This document shows positions 12,201 through 24,230 of a stretch of DNA of 64,000 nucleotides, in pieces. The translations under genes were made by a program, and so were the position numbers. The notes beneath the pieces are model-generated. The model was given only the letters and a program-made list of their open reading frames with translations, had not been told where the DNA came from and made no database searches. This DNA is from Asterochloris sp. CNOR1 (taxonomy: Eukaryota; Chlorophyta; Trebouxiophyceae; Trebouxiales; Trebouxiaceae), in assembly GCA_963969365.1 (NCBI GenBank), contig OZ017756.1, positions 2,108,001 to 2,172,000 on the forward strand, in the 5' to 3' direction. Positions within the stretch are counted from its first letter, which is position 1. Every line of letters starts with the position of its first letter.

Positions 12201-15200
12201 GGCCAGGCAGCGTAGTGCATCGCCCAGGACCTCCTCGCAGGCAGAAAGTGGCAGCGCCCCGTCTGCCACGCCTCCCAGCACCTCGCTGCACAGCTTAGCA
12301 GCCGTGGCAAACTTGTGCTCGGGAGCCATGCGGGACAGCAGCGTCCTGCACAGGCAGGCGAGGCCTTCAGTGCAGCACAGCAGGGCCTGGAAGACCGCCT
12401 TCAGCTCTGGGAGCACTGCAGCTGCATTGTCTATGGCTGCCACCGAGAGCATGAAACACAGCAGCAACAAGGTCGTCCTCTGGAGTAAGGGGAGGCAAGC
12501 GGAATGGCGCCAGCTCAGGGCAAAAACACTCAACACTGCATGCCAGCATGCACACCGCCTACTGTGCACAGCCCTGCCCCACCTGTAGATTGTATCCCGC
12601 TTGGCCCTCAGTTGCGGGCATGATCCCTGCAGCTGGTGCCCTCCCCCCAGCTGGCTGTGGGAGAAGGCGTCTCCCACATCAGCCATGGCAGCAGCACTGC
12701 CTCCCCCATGCAGACCCTCTCGGCAGTCGTTCAGAACAAAGAGGGCCTCCACAAAATGATTGTATGCCAGGAGGGGGGCCTGCACACAGCAGGCTGCAGA
12801 TGCTAGTGCTGCGAGCACCATGTCAGCTGATTAAGCAGGCCCCGGCTCTCTGTACAGCCTCACAGGCTGCAACTTAAGCAGGTCAGGAGAGTAAATCGCG
12901 CTGCACTTTCCCAAAAAATAGCATGGGACAAGCTTCTTGCAGACCACTGCCAGAACCAGGTGCACCGCAGACCTCCCTGCTGTGATGCCCTTGCATCGCT
13001 GAAGGCACCACTCCACTGGCTGCAGCCACTACTGTGTACATTGACAGCCAAAGGGGCTAGACAGAGGGCGCAATGGCAGAGCAAATACCCCAACGAGCAG
13101 CCCTTGAAGTGGTGCAGAGCCCACCTTGGAGGCCAGGGTGTCAGTCAGAAGGTACTCCGCCAGAGAGCAGACAGAGGAGGACTCATCAACCAGGGCAAGA
13201 AGGAAGTGGTGGAACAAAGGACCCCGCCACTTGACATAGTCCTGCAGGCGCAGCAGGGAGGCCCTCTGACCGGCGTACTCAGGCCTCAAATTTGCTGTGT
13301 GCCACTGGTGCAGCCTGAGGCACACATGTCTGCATTTCTGCATGCCTGCTGGACCAGGGCTCGGCACAGCTCCATGCCCCAAATGAGAGGTCTCTCAGAC
13401 GCTGAGCAGCCCCGAGCACTTGGGCTCAGGCAGTCAGACCTGCCCCTGAGTCTTGGCTCACCTTCTGGAGTAGGTTGGCCAGCAGCGCCAGGGCCTGCCG
13501 GCGCACTACCTCATTGGCATCCCCCAGACAGGCCGCCAGCCGCGGGACGTGCGTGTCCACCAGTGCAGTGTACTGCAACGAGATGGGGGCAACATGTGAG
13601 GCATGTCTCTTTAGAGCGTGTGCAGGCCAGACTGCTCAGTCCGCTGGGTGTGTGCTGAATCCACGCAGTGCCAGGTGGTGCTGAATGCAGTAGCTCAGGA
13701 ACGGATTGTCAGACTCACTTGGACACACATGTCTGCCAGCGCAACAATGATGTTGTTGCGCACTGCTGGAGCATGTGCCCTGCCCAACTCTTGCACCAAA
13801 AGGGGCATGCACTTCTTGGCCAGCCCCTCATCTGTCAGGCAGATTTTGCCAAGTGCGGCCCAAGCATGCGCCTGCACAGCAGCAAAGCGGGCGGCTGCAT
13901 CATTATGCAGAGCCGCATTGGCATCAGCATGCAACTGGGCTAGGGCACCGAGAAGGAGCCTCTCTTGAGAATTGCAGATGCCGCACCTTTAGCCAGGACC
14001 TGCATTTGCAGCTGTGTGGGTGATGCAGCTTGCAGAGTGGCCACCTGGAGCTTGTCCTGACCTGTATCCTGATACATGCATTACCGGCTGCCCAATAGCG
14101 GCTTATATGTAAGTGGTCACCTGCACAGCTGTTGGGACTGCTGTCCCATCCTGGAAGCCGCCACCCTCAGTATCTGCAACTGCCAGCCGCGCAGCCGTGA
14201 GGGCTTGCACCAGCACAATCAGCCTGCCAGAAGGCTGGGCAGCACCCAGCAGCGCCACCTGCAGCCACAGCAGCATGCCGCATCACATGGCACACTGTGG
14301 CCACCACGATGCAGGTCCCTACAACTTGCAGCGGGCACTACAAGGTGTCTACTGAGCCTTACGTCAGATGGAAAACGCCCTTGCCAGTGACCCCTCACAA
14401 CAGAAATACAGCCAGCCTGAGCAGGCGCTGCTCTCAGCCCCGTCTTGCACCCTCTGCAGAGCAGCGGGTGGCAATGTCCCTAAAAACGCGAACAAACTGA
14501 TGGATGCCAAGCAGTGCCTACAGCATGAGGTTCAGCACCTTATGTCATCCGACTGCATGCAGCGCCTGCACGGCGTGCAGTGGTTTGCTGTAAATTTCAA
14601 TGCACCGACCTCTCCCACGCTCTACAGGGCAGTGGCTGGCTGGATGCCGCAGTACACCCCCCTTCCTGGAGCAGTGGCCACCCAGGAACCCACACACCCA
14701 CCTCTCCTACGCTCTGCAGAGCAGTGGCTGCCCTCAGGTTGGCATCACCCCCCTGCTGGCCAGCACTGCCCTTCACTGCTGCTTTGCCCTCCACATAGGC
14801 GCCCAGCAGCTCCTCTGCTGCAGACAGCACTTGCTGGCACCCGGCGCCCGCTGCACCCTCCCCAGCTGCGCTGCTGCCAGACAGCTGGCACAGGGCTGCA
14901 ATGTGGGCGGCTGCAGCCGCAGGGGCCAGCAAGAATGTCTTCACGGCCTGCAGTGGTCACGCAGCGCAGGTGGGTGTCTCAGCAGGGGCACAACAGACAT
15001 CAAAAGGGGCTGCTGCAAGCCAGCAGAACCATGCAGACATGGTCACAACCTGTGAGGTCAAGTGGTGGATCAACGCCTTCAGAGCTTGCTTCTGTGTTTG
15101 TGCAGTATATTGTGTTGACAGAGCCCAAAAGCTGTGGGAGGATGCCGACACACCTTGAGCATCCCCTTGGCCAGCTGCCTGGCCTCCGCTGCTGGGCACC

Positions 15201-18200
15201 TGGCTGCCATGCAGGCAATGACTTTGAGCAACTGGGGCCCATGGGTGTCCTGGGCAGCTGCTGCATCGCTGCTCTCCTGCATGTGCTGCCAGCATTCCTG
15301 CAGGGGAGTCATGTTGGGCTGTGCTGTCTGCGTCTTCTGCTCTCATGCAAGCCTGCCAGCACATTTGCAAAGGAGATGAAGCAGTGTGATCTGCTCTGTG
15401 CTGTCGATTGCTGACGATATGTTGGCAGAGAAGGGGCTCAACAGGCTGCCTCTCAAGCAGAAGTCTCAGGGGTTTGTGCCCATCAATGTTCCCCGTCTGT
15501 AGCCTGCAGCAGCTGCTGACCTGCAGGACTCTTCATGAAGGCAGAGCAGGACCCTGCTGCAGGGGGTTGCGTGAAGCTTGTGCGTAGCAGAACACGCATG
15601 CCGATTGCATCTTGCCACCCCATTACGTGCAAGACACTTCTCAACAGAATGCAGTTGACATGATCTCATTTTGCAAGGGAATTGCTGCAGGCTTCAGCTG
15701 CTGACCTGCAGGAACTTCCATGAGGGCGCAGCAGGGTCCTGCTCTGCCACACCCGTCATCAGCAGCCAGGCTCCACTGGCTGCCTGACTCCTGGGCTGCT
15801 CTGAACACATGTTGACAATGAACACGGTTTGTACGGGTGCAGTGCTGCTCGACGAGACACAAGCAAAGTGGTCTGCCTGCATGTACAGAAGCAGGCCAAT
15901 ACAATGTCTGTACATGCACTTGCCTGCAATGCAGCTCTCCAGCCCCGCCGCGACGGCCCGGCCCTTCAGCCGTTTCTTTGCCTGCAGCGCGGCACAGGCC
16001 CGCCCCACACAGGCAGCCCCTGCAGCCCCACTGGTGCTCAGTGCAGCCAGCAGCGGCCGCAGCCTGGCTGCTGCCTCCTGCGCCTGGCTGCCTGTGGCCT
16101 GATGAGTGCCCTTCGGCACTGCCGCAGCTGCTGCTGCAAGCAGCCTGTCATTGAACTGGTCCAGCAGCTGTTCCTGCAGGCAGGCCTCGACATCGCGCAC
16201 CTGCAGGGCAGACCTGAGTCTGCCAAGGTACAACCTTCCAGGGTCCAAAGCTAGCACATCAAGACCAATGCCATGCACGGGCGGCTCGTGATGCAGGTGA
16301 TCCGCCAGCAACTTGGTAAGTTTGCTGCCTGCATGGATGAGGCAGTCACGCACTCATGACTTCAAGGATGGGTGCAATGGACCAATCATGGAGCCCAGAG
16401 CAGTCCAGGCCACAGGCCTCACCATTGGCAGCGCAGCTCGCACCCAGAGCTCAGCCACACACTCCAACCCTGGCAACTCCTGCAGCAGCCTGCTGGCAGC
16501 TGCCAGGCCTGCCTTGCGCACAGTGACCTGCAAGCAGGGTGGCTGTCTGCAGAGGAAGCTGGACTCTGCCTCTCAGAGAAGGCTGAGACATGCACACAGA
16601 GCCCGTCACTTTGCATGGTATTTAGGAGGGTGTTTTTGACCAGGTACATCCAAGCCTGCACCCAGTTGACCTGGCCGCCAGCCATAAACGACGCATGAGC
16701 CGACGCCTGTCAGGCCAGCACACCTGTTGCTAGGTCAGGCAGTCAGCTGCTGCATACAAGCTCCTACTAGGGCATCTGCCGTGGCCAGCTCAATGGCCTG
16801 AATGTCCTGCTCCCCTGGCTGCTCTGGGTCTGCCCCGCCCATGCCAGCTGCCCTGAGCAGCAGCAGACCTTCCAGCAGCTGCAAGCCAGCCTTGCGTACT
16901 GCTGCCTTGTCGTCGCGGCAGCGGCGGCGGGCCAGCTGCACCAGCGGCTCCACATCCTGCGTTCAGGAGCTCATCGTGCTTGCACTGCACATGACTTGTG
17001 GAGCTGCAACTGGACGCACCAGCAAGAGACGCCTTGTGGCTGCCAACCCCGTGCAGATGATCTGGACAAGGTCACATCTTGCAAGAAGACAGGTGCCATG
17101 GTTGCCCACCCACCAGGTAAAGAGTGCTCCCGGCCACTGCCCCCCTGCAGGCCGCCTTGATAAGGTCAGTGTGGTGCCTCTGGCGCTGCACCCCTCCCTT
17201 CTGCAGGTGGGGCCCCGTCGAGATGGGATGGGTGTGCACCATCTGCAGGAAAAAGTACCCTCAGAATCAAGGAGGTGGTATAAGGATGCTCCTGCACAGT
17301 TCAGAAAACCAACACACCACAAGCTGCAGCACAATTGGGACAAGTGGCAGCAGCCGGTCGGTTCTAGCGTGACAAGCTGACACTTTGCTGCTTCTTCGAA
17401 GCATAAGGGGTGAGACTGAGGGAAGCCAAAAGCATGTGAGGCTAGCTGTGTGGCAGAGCCAGATGGGTGGGCTGTCAAACAGCCATGGTGACTGATGCCT
17501 TCGCGGGCCTACCTCAGGGCTGTGCTCTGACATTGGGCTCGCCCCAGGCTCGCCCGTCCTGGCGGGCGTGACACAGGGGGGTGTGATGATGGCTGGCGTG
17601 CGGCCGGAAATCCCGCCTTGCAGCTGCACCAAGTGAGCTAGAGCCAGGGCCTGCAGAGCATGGTTGGGAGACGTGCAGCCAGCTTCTGGGAGGCCAGCCA
17701 CGATGCACAATGCAGGGTGCTGCCAGCGCGGGCCGAATGCACACTGCCATGTTCTCAGAGCAGGCAAACGGGTTGGAGCGTGAGGCAGTTGAAGTGGATT
17801 CCTGCTACAGCAAGCCCAGCAGGGACATGACCTCTTGGAAGCGCCCTGGCTGGGCAAAAGAGTGGCCATGCCTGCCCAGAAAGCCTGCCTCACAAGCACG
17901 GCTAGGCAGCCCGGAACGCGGGGTCTCTCCTCCAACAGCAAGTGAAGCAGGGGCTGACTGTCCAGCAAAGTGGTTGAGCCTGCCAGCCACGCGTCCACAA
18001 GCCTGCCCAACTGGGTCCACAGCAGTGAACTCTTCCTTCAGCATCAAGCCAGGCATGTGCTCACCTCTCTGAAGGGGCCTGGCTGAGCACCAATGCTGCC
18101 GGGCTTGCCAGTCAGCCCCGCCTCCACCAAGGCTGCCAGGTTGGCGACTGCCCTGGCCCGCACGCTGGGCGCCTTGTCTGAGCAGCGGTGTACCAGCAGA

Positions 18201-21200
18201 GCGATGCACACCTGCCCCCAGGCAGCTGGCAGCTTCAGGGACTCACTCGCTGCAGGCAGGGGGCCGTAGCAGTGCACACAAGCTATCACCCAGACCAAGG
18301 CTGGGTGCTGATGAGGGTGCTGGCCACACACATCACCGATCAAGACAAGGCTGGGTGCTGATGAGGGTGCTGGACACAGTCATCACCACCCAAGCCAAGG
18401 CTGGGGTGCTGGCCACACAATGGCTAGCGAAGGCAAGGCCAACTGCAAATGAGGGTGCTGAGCAGACGCAGCGCAGCCCTGCTGCTGGGGAGGCATGCAT
18501 GACACACTGGGCCACTTGAGACTGCTCTCAGCTGTGATGGACACACAATGTAGGCAGGTTCCCCCAGCCGGCTACAGTAGTGCGTGCACAAGGTGCGGTG
18601 CTCACCCTCAGTGGCAGCTGGGGCTGCTGTGCTGGGGGCCTCTGCACATGACGAGGTGCTTGCGCTGCTGGGGCGGGCAGCTGGTGTGTCCTGGATGCTG
18701 CCCCCAAACCCAGCCTGCACGGGGAATGTCAGGCTGGGTACCTTGTACCCGACGCCCATGCAGGCTGCATCGGCATGCAGAGGTCACAATCTGGTCAGGT
18801 GCAGAGCAGCGCTTGTCAGACTGCTGCTTTGGGCAGGGCAGGCACAGCCGCCTTACCTGCAGACCCTCAGCATCAGCCGCTTCTGGTGCTGCAGGCACCA
18901 CAAATGGGTCTGGCAGCGCCTGCAGCAGGCCAGCTGCCAGGTCCACAGCCAGCATGCGCTGCGACACCTGCAGACCGGGTCACACCGTGAACAGAGCCAT
19001 GTGCTCATGCTTGCTGGCAGCAAAATTGCATTGCCACACATGGGCTGCACTGAATGAATGCAGCTTCCAGCAGTCCAGGTCTTAGGACTTGACGATGGGG
19101 CAAGCTCTGAGACAGCAGGCAGCATGAAGATGCTGGCACCTTGGATGTCTGAGCCAGCCGTGCTGTGAACAGCACATATTGGTTCTGGTGCACAGCTGGC
19201 AGCTCTGCAACCAGCACAGCAGCAGCATCGACAGCCACAGCCCTGAAGTCTGCCTTGTCAGGTGTGCGCAGCACCAGGTGCTTGGCCACTGCCAGCACAG
19301 CATCCCTCCCCTCTACTGTCTTCCTGCAGCCAACAATGCCGGCAATGCGGACAAGGGCACTTGGGGTTGCAGGCTCAGCAGGTCTCTACACTCAACAGGT
19401 AGTTCAAACAGCTGGTGAATGGCCAGCAGTGCTAGACAGCAAGCCACTTCATGGCTGGCCTGTGGCTGGCTTAGTCTGGAGCATGTCTGACAACGGCAGT
19501 CCACTCATTGATGTCTGATGCATTCATCGCAATCCAGCTTGTGTCACTGCTGCGGCAGCACTGCTTTTGATCTCACTGGACAACACACCACCAGATGGCA
19601 GCCGGCAGCCAGCAGGCCCACCTCTGCACCTGCAGCGTGAAGTCCAGTGCTGCTGCCCTGACTGCAGCCGCATGCCAGGAGTCTGCCACTGCGGCCACTG
19701 CTGCAGCCCTACCGCCTGCAGCTGATGCTGCCGCCTCAGTCACTCCCAGTATGCTGGGCGTCATCTGGCGCAGCAGAAGGGCCGCTGTGTCTCGCAGGCT
19801 TCCATGCCGCGGCTGAATCAGGTGCAGCAAAGCTGTGTATGCTGCCACAGCAGCACCTCCTGCACCAGGGAGTACTAAAATTGAGCAGCACTACACATTC
19901 TGAGGTGCAGATGTCTGGCAGCCTGATGCTCCCTGACAGCACAGCTGAGCTCAGCATGTCTGCTGAACATGCCTTGCTGCTTTTGGATACTTGTCATGCA
20001 GGCTATCTGACTGCAGGCAACATCCTGAGACCAACTTTCACTGCATGCGCAAGCTTCCTGAAGGAGTCAAGCCGCCTCCAATGCTGTTACCGGCTTGCCT
20101 GTGCAGCTAGGTGCCCTCGTCACTCCGGCCAGAGTCTCAATGAGGGACTTGATCATGTCGCGCCTGCTGTGCAGGCCAAAGCTTGCCATGAGGGCAGCAA
20201 GGTTGCTCAGCACCTGCATGCCCCGTGTGTGATCATTGCGTTGTCTAACATAGTGGTGCCATTATGCCTGATGCTGCACAACTAACCCTGCTCTGTGCGC
20301 TGTGAGATAGCTGGAAGTAAGCCAGCTGATGGCAGGCATCCTGGGTGTTAGAGCCCTGTTTCTCTCTGGTGCACATCTTCAGGCGAGGCAAGATCGATCG
20401 CCCTCTTAGCATAGCAGCTCTGCAATGCAATGCGTCAAAGCAGAACAGGCAAGGAGCTTGTAAGCTGCTGGGCAAGCAGCTGCAGGAGGGTCCAGACTCC
20501 TCAACTTCCCCTTGGCTTCACGGCAGTGTTGCTGTCAAAAACAGGCCAGCGACATGCTGAAGTCCCCGCCAGGTGCGCACCTGCACAAGTGCCTGGTAGT
20601 TGTCTGGGCTCAGCTGCTCCGTAGCGCTACCATTGCCCTGTGAGCAGCCCTCTGCCTGGTCATCTTGCGACCCCGCCTCCCATTGCATCTCTTCTGCCGC
20701 AACATCTGGAGACTGCTGCCTCTGCGCCTTTGTCTTGCCACCCTTCTTGCCTACGGGCCTCTTGCCCTTCTTGGCCTTGGGCCCCCCCTGTGACCCTGCT
20801 GCAGCTGCCTGACGCAGCACCTTGAGGAGAGCAGCTGAGCTTGTGTCGTCCAGGATGCTGAGCACCTGCAGAGGAGAGGCGTTGCTATGACACCTGCAAG
20901 CTTTCATAACGACCATGGCTGTGGCTGTGCGGCCTGGCAGGTGCTGACGAACGCGGGTGCCCACTGTACCGAGCAGTCTGGTGTCTTAAGCAGCGCTGTG
21001 AAAATCGTGGCAGCCAGCAGAGCTTGCTTCAGCGGCCCAGCATCCATTTTGCTGCTCAAGCACCTGCAAAGGCATGCAAGGCATACGTATTGCAAGCAGG
21101 CATGGCAACAGTGGACATCGCCATGATTGACTGCGCGATGCTTACCTGACAACATATGCCAAGGAGACGTCATGTTGGGGCAGCAGCTCCCAAAATGAGA

Positions 21201-21330
21201 GCTGCCCCACAACCTGTCTGTCAAGGGCTTGCAACACATCAACCTGCTCAGGCTGCAATGTGATCAGGGAGGGGTTGTCACTCCTCCCTGTAGAGCCCAG
21301 TTCCTGCAGGACGCTCACAACGTCCTCCAT
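9273..21330 (-). CDS. CAPD3: Condensin-II complex subunit D3 (CAP-D3), HEAT-repeat protein
   Basis: This is the non-SMC HEAT-repeat subunit of condensin II, acting in mitotic chromosome compaction. Exon 1 (21146-21330) starts MEDVVSVLQELGSTG; the Met at 21330 was chosen because it begins the conserved helical region. Diagnostic CAP-D3 blocks appear in order: a Lys/Gly-rich linker (~20.6-20.8 kb); CSDKAPSVRARAVANLAALV (~18.1-18.2 kb); RRRCRDDKAAVRKAGLQLLE (~16.9 kb); ALGKICLTDEGLAKKCMPLL and VRNNIIVALADMC (exon from 13719 upward); exon 13462-13572 with YTALVDTHVPRLAACLGDAN; exon 13125-13241 with DYVKWRGPLFHHFLLALVDE; ADGALPLSACEEVLGDALRC (~12.2-12.3 kb); VVPVLIELKRAL (~11.35 kb); and VADKQLAREIMYDLRQDE (~10.8 kb). 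These track human NCAPD3 nearly block for block. The last exon ends in a basic tail, KKPKRKRGQKAAA, with its stop at 9273-9275, plausibly a nuclear signal. Many intermediate borders were not fixed. Confidence 0.93.
11978..12242. repeat. Three tandem copies of a CAP-D3 exon end
   Basis: Segments 12186-12242 (the functional exon end encoding ACEEVLGDALRCLACREIK, followed by its donor), 12100-12150 and 11978-12027 are clearly related (shared core gcagtgcatcg and its variants). They are spaced about 100-120 bp apart. The two copies downstream in the transcript are diverged and lie in the intron. Confidence 0.75.
14604..14732. repeat. Duplicated 5' splice junction in CAP-D3
   Basis: The segments at 14604-14638 and 14699-14732 are near-identical (acctctccta/c, acgctct, cag, gcagtggctg), 95 bp apart. 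On the minus strand both read as an exon end followed by a donor (GAG then gtgggt, and GAG then gtcggt). Only the upstream one fits the reading frame. Confidence 0.7.
15497..15750. repeat. Duplicated exon/intron junction in CAP-D3
   Basis: About 60 bp at 15497-15560 are repeated at 15685-15750 (cagctgctgacctgcagga, then tcatga-like and agcagg-like blocks), ~190 bp apart. On the minus strand each carries a cag followed by gtcagc donor. Confidence 0.6.
18296..18430. repeat. Tandem repeat of about 58 bp in a CAP-D3 intron
   Basis: About 2.5 copies of a unit containing caaggctgggtgctgatg and agggtgctgg lie just upstream, in transcript order, of the exon carrying the DKAPSVRARAV block. No coding role is seen. 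Confidence 0.75.
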
Positions 21331-22981
21331 GCTGCAAATGAGCTGTGGCCTCGCACGCACAAAGCAATTCGGCTGTGACAGCATTTGACCCAGTCAACGA
21401 TGCCATTTTGTTTGCTTGAGCTGTCGAGCTTGGCGATCCTGGCAGTCCTCTGCGCGCCCTCACATCATCAGATGGGGGACGATGCAGCTGCAGTCTCGAC
21501 TCATTGACATAACGCCTAACACTTGGTACTAGTGATGACCCTGGTGCCGCGTGCTGACACTCACCGGCTGACACTCGGTCATAGGTCGGGTGTTCCCTGC
21601 AGGCATCAGGCAGTTCCTGCTGGCAGTCCAGCCTCTGCAGGATGCTTGATCTGCGCAGCGTGCACGGCATGTGCCCTTGTGTGCCTTGCCTGCAGCTGCC
21701 AGGCAAAAAGATGGTTTGCAAGCCGCTGGTCTCTTGACGCCAGGCACTGGTGGGTTACTTGATAGACGTGCTGCCCCTGTGTTCTGCCCCATCTACTAAT
21801 GTGTGTAGCTGGCTAATCTGTGCAGAAACAGGGAGAAGCCATGTCCTCCTTAGCATGACCAGCCCGTGTCTTTCAGGTGGCACCGTGCACCTAGGCAAGA
21901 GCAATGAGAACATTGCCGACCTGCGGTACGCTGATCAGTCATGCCAGCATCACGCATCCTGATCGCTTTGAGAAGCTGAGAGCAACGCCCAGGACGAGGC
22001 AAACTGTGCAAGTGGGCTAGCTCTGGGAGGTGATGTGTGCCTGCCACTTTTGGCAGTGCCTGCTGGGCACAGCGGGCAGATGGGAACACTGCAAAGCTGC
22101 TCCGTACGCAGCCAATCTCATCCCTGGCATGCACATAGACTTGTCTGCTGTCCCATATGGCTATTGTGTGTAATCTTCACATTGGCCATGTGTAAGTTGC
22201 TATCCTGATGACCTGCCCCTGATGGAAGAGGAGATGTGTGGCCTCAAAAGTGTTGGGCATGACATGTCCTGCCTAGAAGGTGCTCGCTCAGTGGTGGCTG
22301 GAAGCATGCAGCAGCTCCACAGAGATGAAGCCAGCCCTGATCGCAAGGACATCGCTCACGCCCGTTTCTGTGCCCAGCATGGGGCTGAGAGTGATAGTCT
22401 GGCAGACAATGCAGCACAGCTGCAGTCTGCCATGCCACATGGAGCGCAGTATTCACCTCATGAACCCCATGTAGGCAGCATGCTTGTTGCGAACTCTCTT
22501 GTTAAGATGTCTGGTTTGCTCATTGTCAGAGTTCATGTCTCCTGTGTTTTTGTGATAATGAGGCATAGAAAATTCATCTCAGGCATGTCCACTCATCAAC
22601 AAAGGATGGAACACGGAAGTCCATGAGCCAGCACCTTATGCGCCAGAGCCCTCGCCACCACCGCCAGCCTGTGTCCCGCCCTCCCGCTTGGAGGTGTAGG
22701 GGCTCTTCTGCAGCAAACATGCATGCCAGACTCAGCCTGACGGCTGCATGCCCACAATATTTGCATTGCAGCTGGTGCTGCTGCAGGCACACGAGCCTAG
22801 GCCTGGCAAGTGCAATTTGCATGGTGCTCTGGCATGTCTGATGCCAGACTTGCATTCTCAAATCCGCACTGATTTGGTCTCCAAAGCACTAGCCAACAGC
22901 ACCCTGACAAACCACACTCTCATATCATAGTCCCAGGCCAGACGCACTTGCATTGCGCCCAACTACACACCCAGCAGCCTG
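21331..22981. other. Interval between CAP-D3 and the small minus-strand gene
   Basis: About 1.65 kb with no gene that I recognise. It contains a plus-strand exon-like stretch near 21875-21940 (GGTVHLGKSNENIADLRYAD after a tttcag acceptor-like site, with no obvious partner exons) and the intronless 134-codon frame listed separately. It presumably also holds the upstream region of CAP-D3. Confidence 0.4.
22222..22626 (+). CDS. Intronless 134-codon open frame, hypothetical
   Basis: Starts MEEEMCGLKSVGHDMSCLEG and ends with a TGA after MEHGSP. It is unusual here because it is uninterrupted among genes that are otherwise heavily split. A hydrophobic stretch near residues 100-112 (LLIVRVHVSCVFVI) could be a membrane segment. 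No family is recognised, and chance openness cannot be excluded at this GC content. It lies in the gap between two minus-strand genes and would be the only plus-strand gene there. Confidence 0.22.
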   Translation: MEEEMCGLKSVGHDMSCLEGARSVVAGSMQQLHRDEASPDRKDIAHARFCAQHGAESDSLADNAAQLQSAMPHGAQYSPHEPHVGSMLVANSLVKMSGLLIVRVHVSCVFVIMRHRKFISGMSTHQQRMEHGSP

Positions 22982-24149
22982 TCATGCTATGCCCCAGGCT
23001 GAACATGAAGCGACCTGCAGGGCACATTTCCTCCGTCCCCAGGCCTGCGACACTCACCTTGCGCCTCTCCTCCTGGGCCTTCTTCACCTCAGACTCGCTG
23101 GGGCCCCTCACGCGCTTGCCACCCTCAAAGTTTGCAGGGTCGTCCTCTGGGCGGGGGGCGCCATGGCTGCAGGTATGCAGACTACGGATAGTGCCACTGC
23201 CCATGGCAGCAGGGACAGGCACGACATGGCGCACGGCAGGGCATTACCCTCAGGGCAGGAGTTGCCATGACAGCGGCCTGACAGTGAACCCATGACACGA
23301 AGCAACAGGGCTTCAACCTCCAGCAGGCAGGCCCTGTCACAGCAGCAGCCTCCCACATCAGGCAGTCTGACCAGGCCCATAGGCTGCCTGCTACAGCAGT
23401 GAGGCGATGCACTACAAATGACCGACCAGGCAGCCACTCACTCTGTGATGGGCTTGGGAGGCCACTGCCTCGCAGCAGCTGCGACACCTGCAGACCAGCA
23501 GGCCATGGCTGAGGACGAGGTGCTGCGTAGTGCACGCCTGCCAGACGACCTCTCGTGCTCTGAATATAGCCTGCTGTGGCAAACTGCAGGAGCATGCGGA
23601 TCACAGCGACTCACCCTGGCGGCCCTTGGTCTCAGCTGTGTCCCAGGTGTTTGTGTCATCAGCGGGTCTGTCCTTGCCAGCATTCAGGAAGGTGCTGCTG
23701 CGGGCAGTGCCTGCAGCAAGTGGCCAGGCTACTTCAGCAAGGCAGGCTTGTGCTGCCACATGGCATCAGATCCTTGGCAAGCATGAGAATCTCAGGGCAT
23801 GGGCATTGCCTCAGAAGCCGTGTGGCATCTGAGCTGCATCTGCTGTCTGCTGCAGCCCTGGGACGGGCAGCCAGCTACAGCTGAGACTCCTGACAGCAGC
23901 AGCTGATCACTTGGCAGCCCTCAGCATACCGAACCACATCTGCTGGATGTACTGCAGCATGGGTGATCTGCTCTGCCTCATTGCCCACTGAATACATCAG
24001 GTCCGCCATTCAACCTCCCAAAGAGAGTCAAGCCAGACTGGTATCAATGCGGGGCCAGAGTATTCGGCCCAGCACCCACCTGGTTGGCGAGCGACAGTTG
24101 CGGACCTCGAGGGCACCACAGGACGGGTAAGGGTTGCTGAAAGCTGCAT
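22982..24149 (-). CDS. Small hydrophilic protein with a possible organelle-targeting N-terminus, unknown function
   Basis: Proposed exons are 24080-24149, 23615-23710, 23550-23583, 23058-23166 and 22982-23014, giving about 113 residues with matching phases. The N-terminus MQLSATLTRPVVPSRSATVA is Ser/Thr/Arg-rich without acids, like a plastid or mitochondrial presequence. The remainder is highly polar: NAGKDRPADDTNTWDTAETK, then EDDPANFEGGKRVRGPSESE and a basic helical end KKAQEERRK. The third exon (34 nt, donor gtcgtc) and the short last exon are the weakest parts. I do not recognise the family. It is divergent from the FKBP gene, only 81 bp between start codons, so the two may share a promoter. 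Confidence 0.5.
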
Positions 24150-24230
24150 GACGACAAGCCGGGTGTTGCTGTCGGAGTGCAATTCAAGGGATTCTGAGGA
24201 TAAGAAGAAGGGAAAGTGGCCCATACTCTC
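24150..24230. promoter_or_regulatory. 81-bp divergent upstream region
   Basis: This is the entire sequence between the start codons of the small minus-strand gene (24149) and the FKBP gene (24231). Both 5' leaders and any core promoter must lie here or overlap the opposite coding region. No motif is recognised. Confidence 0.4.

Noticed and set aside
14368-15414. 348-codon plus-strand frame opposite CAP-D3
   Set aside because: Its complement contains CAP-D3 exon-like blocks and donor repeats; the plus-strand frame has no recognisable content and crosses intron repeats.
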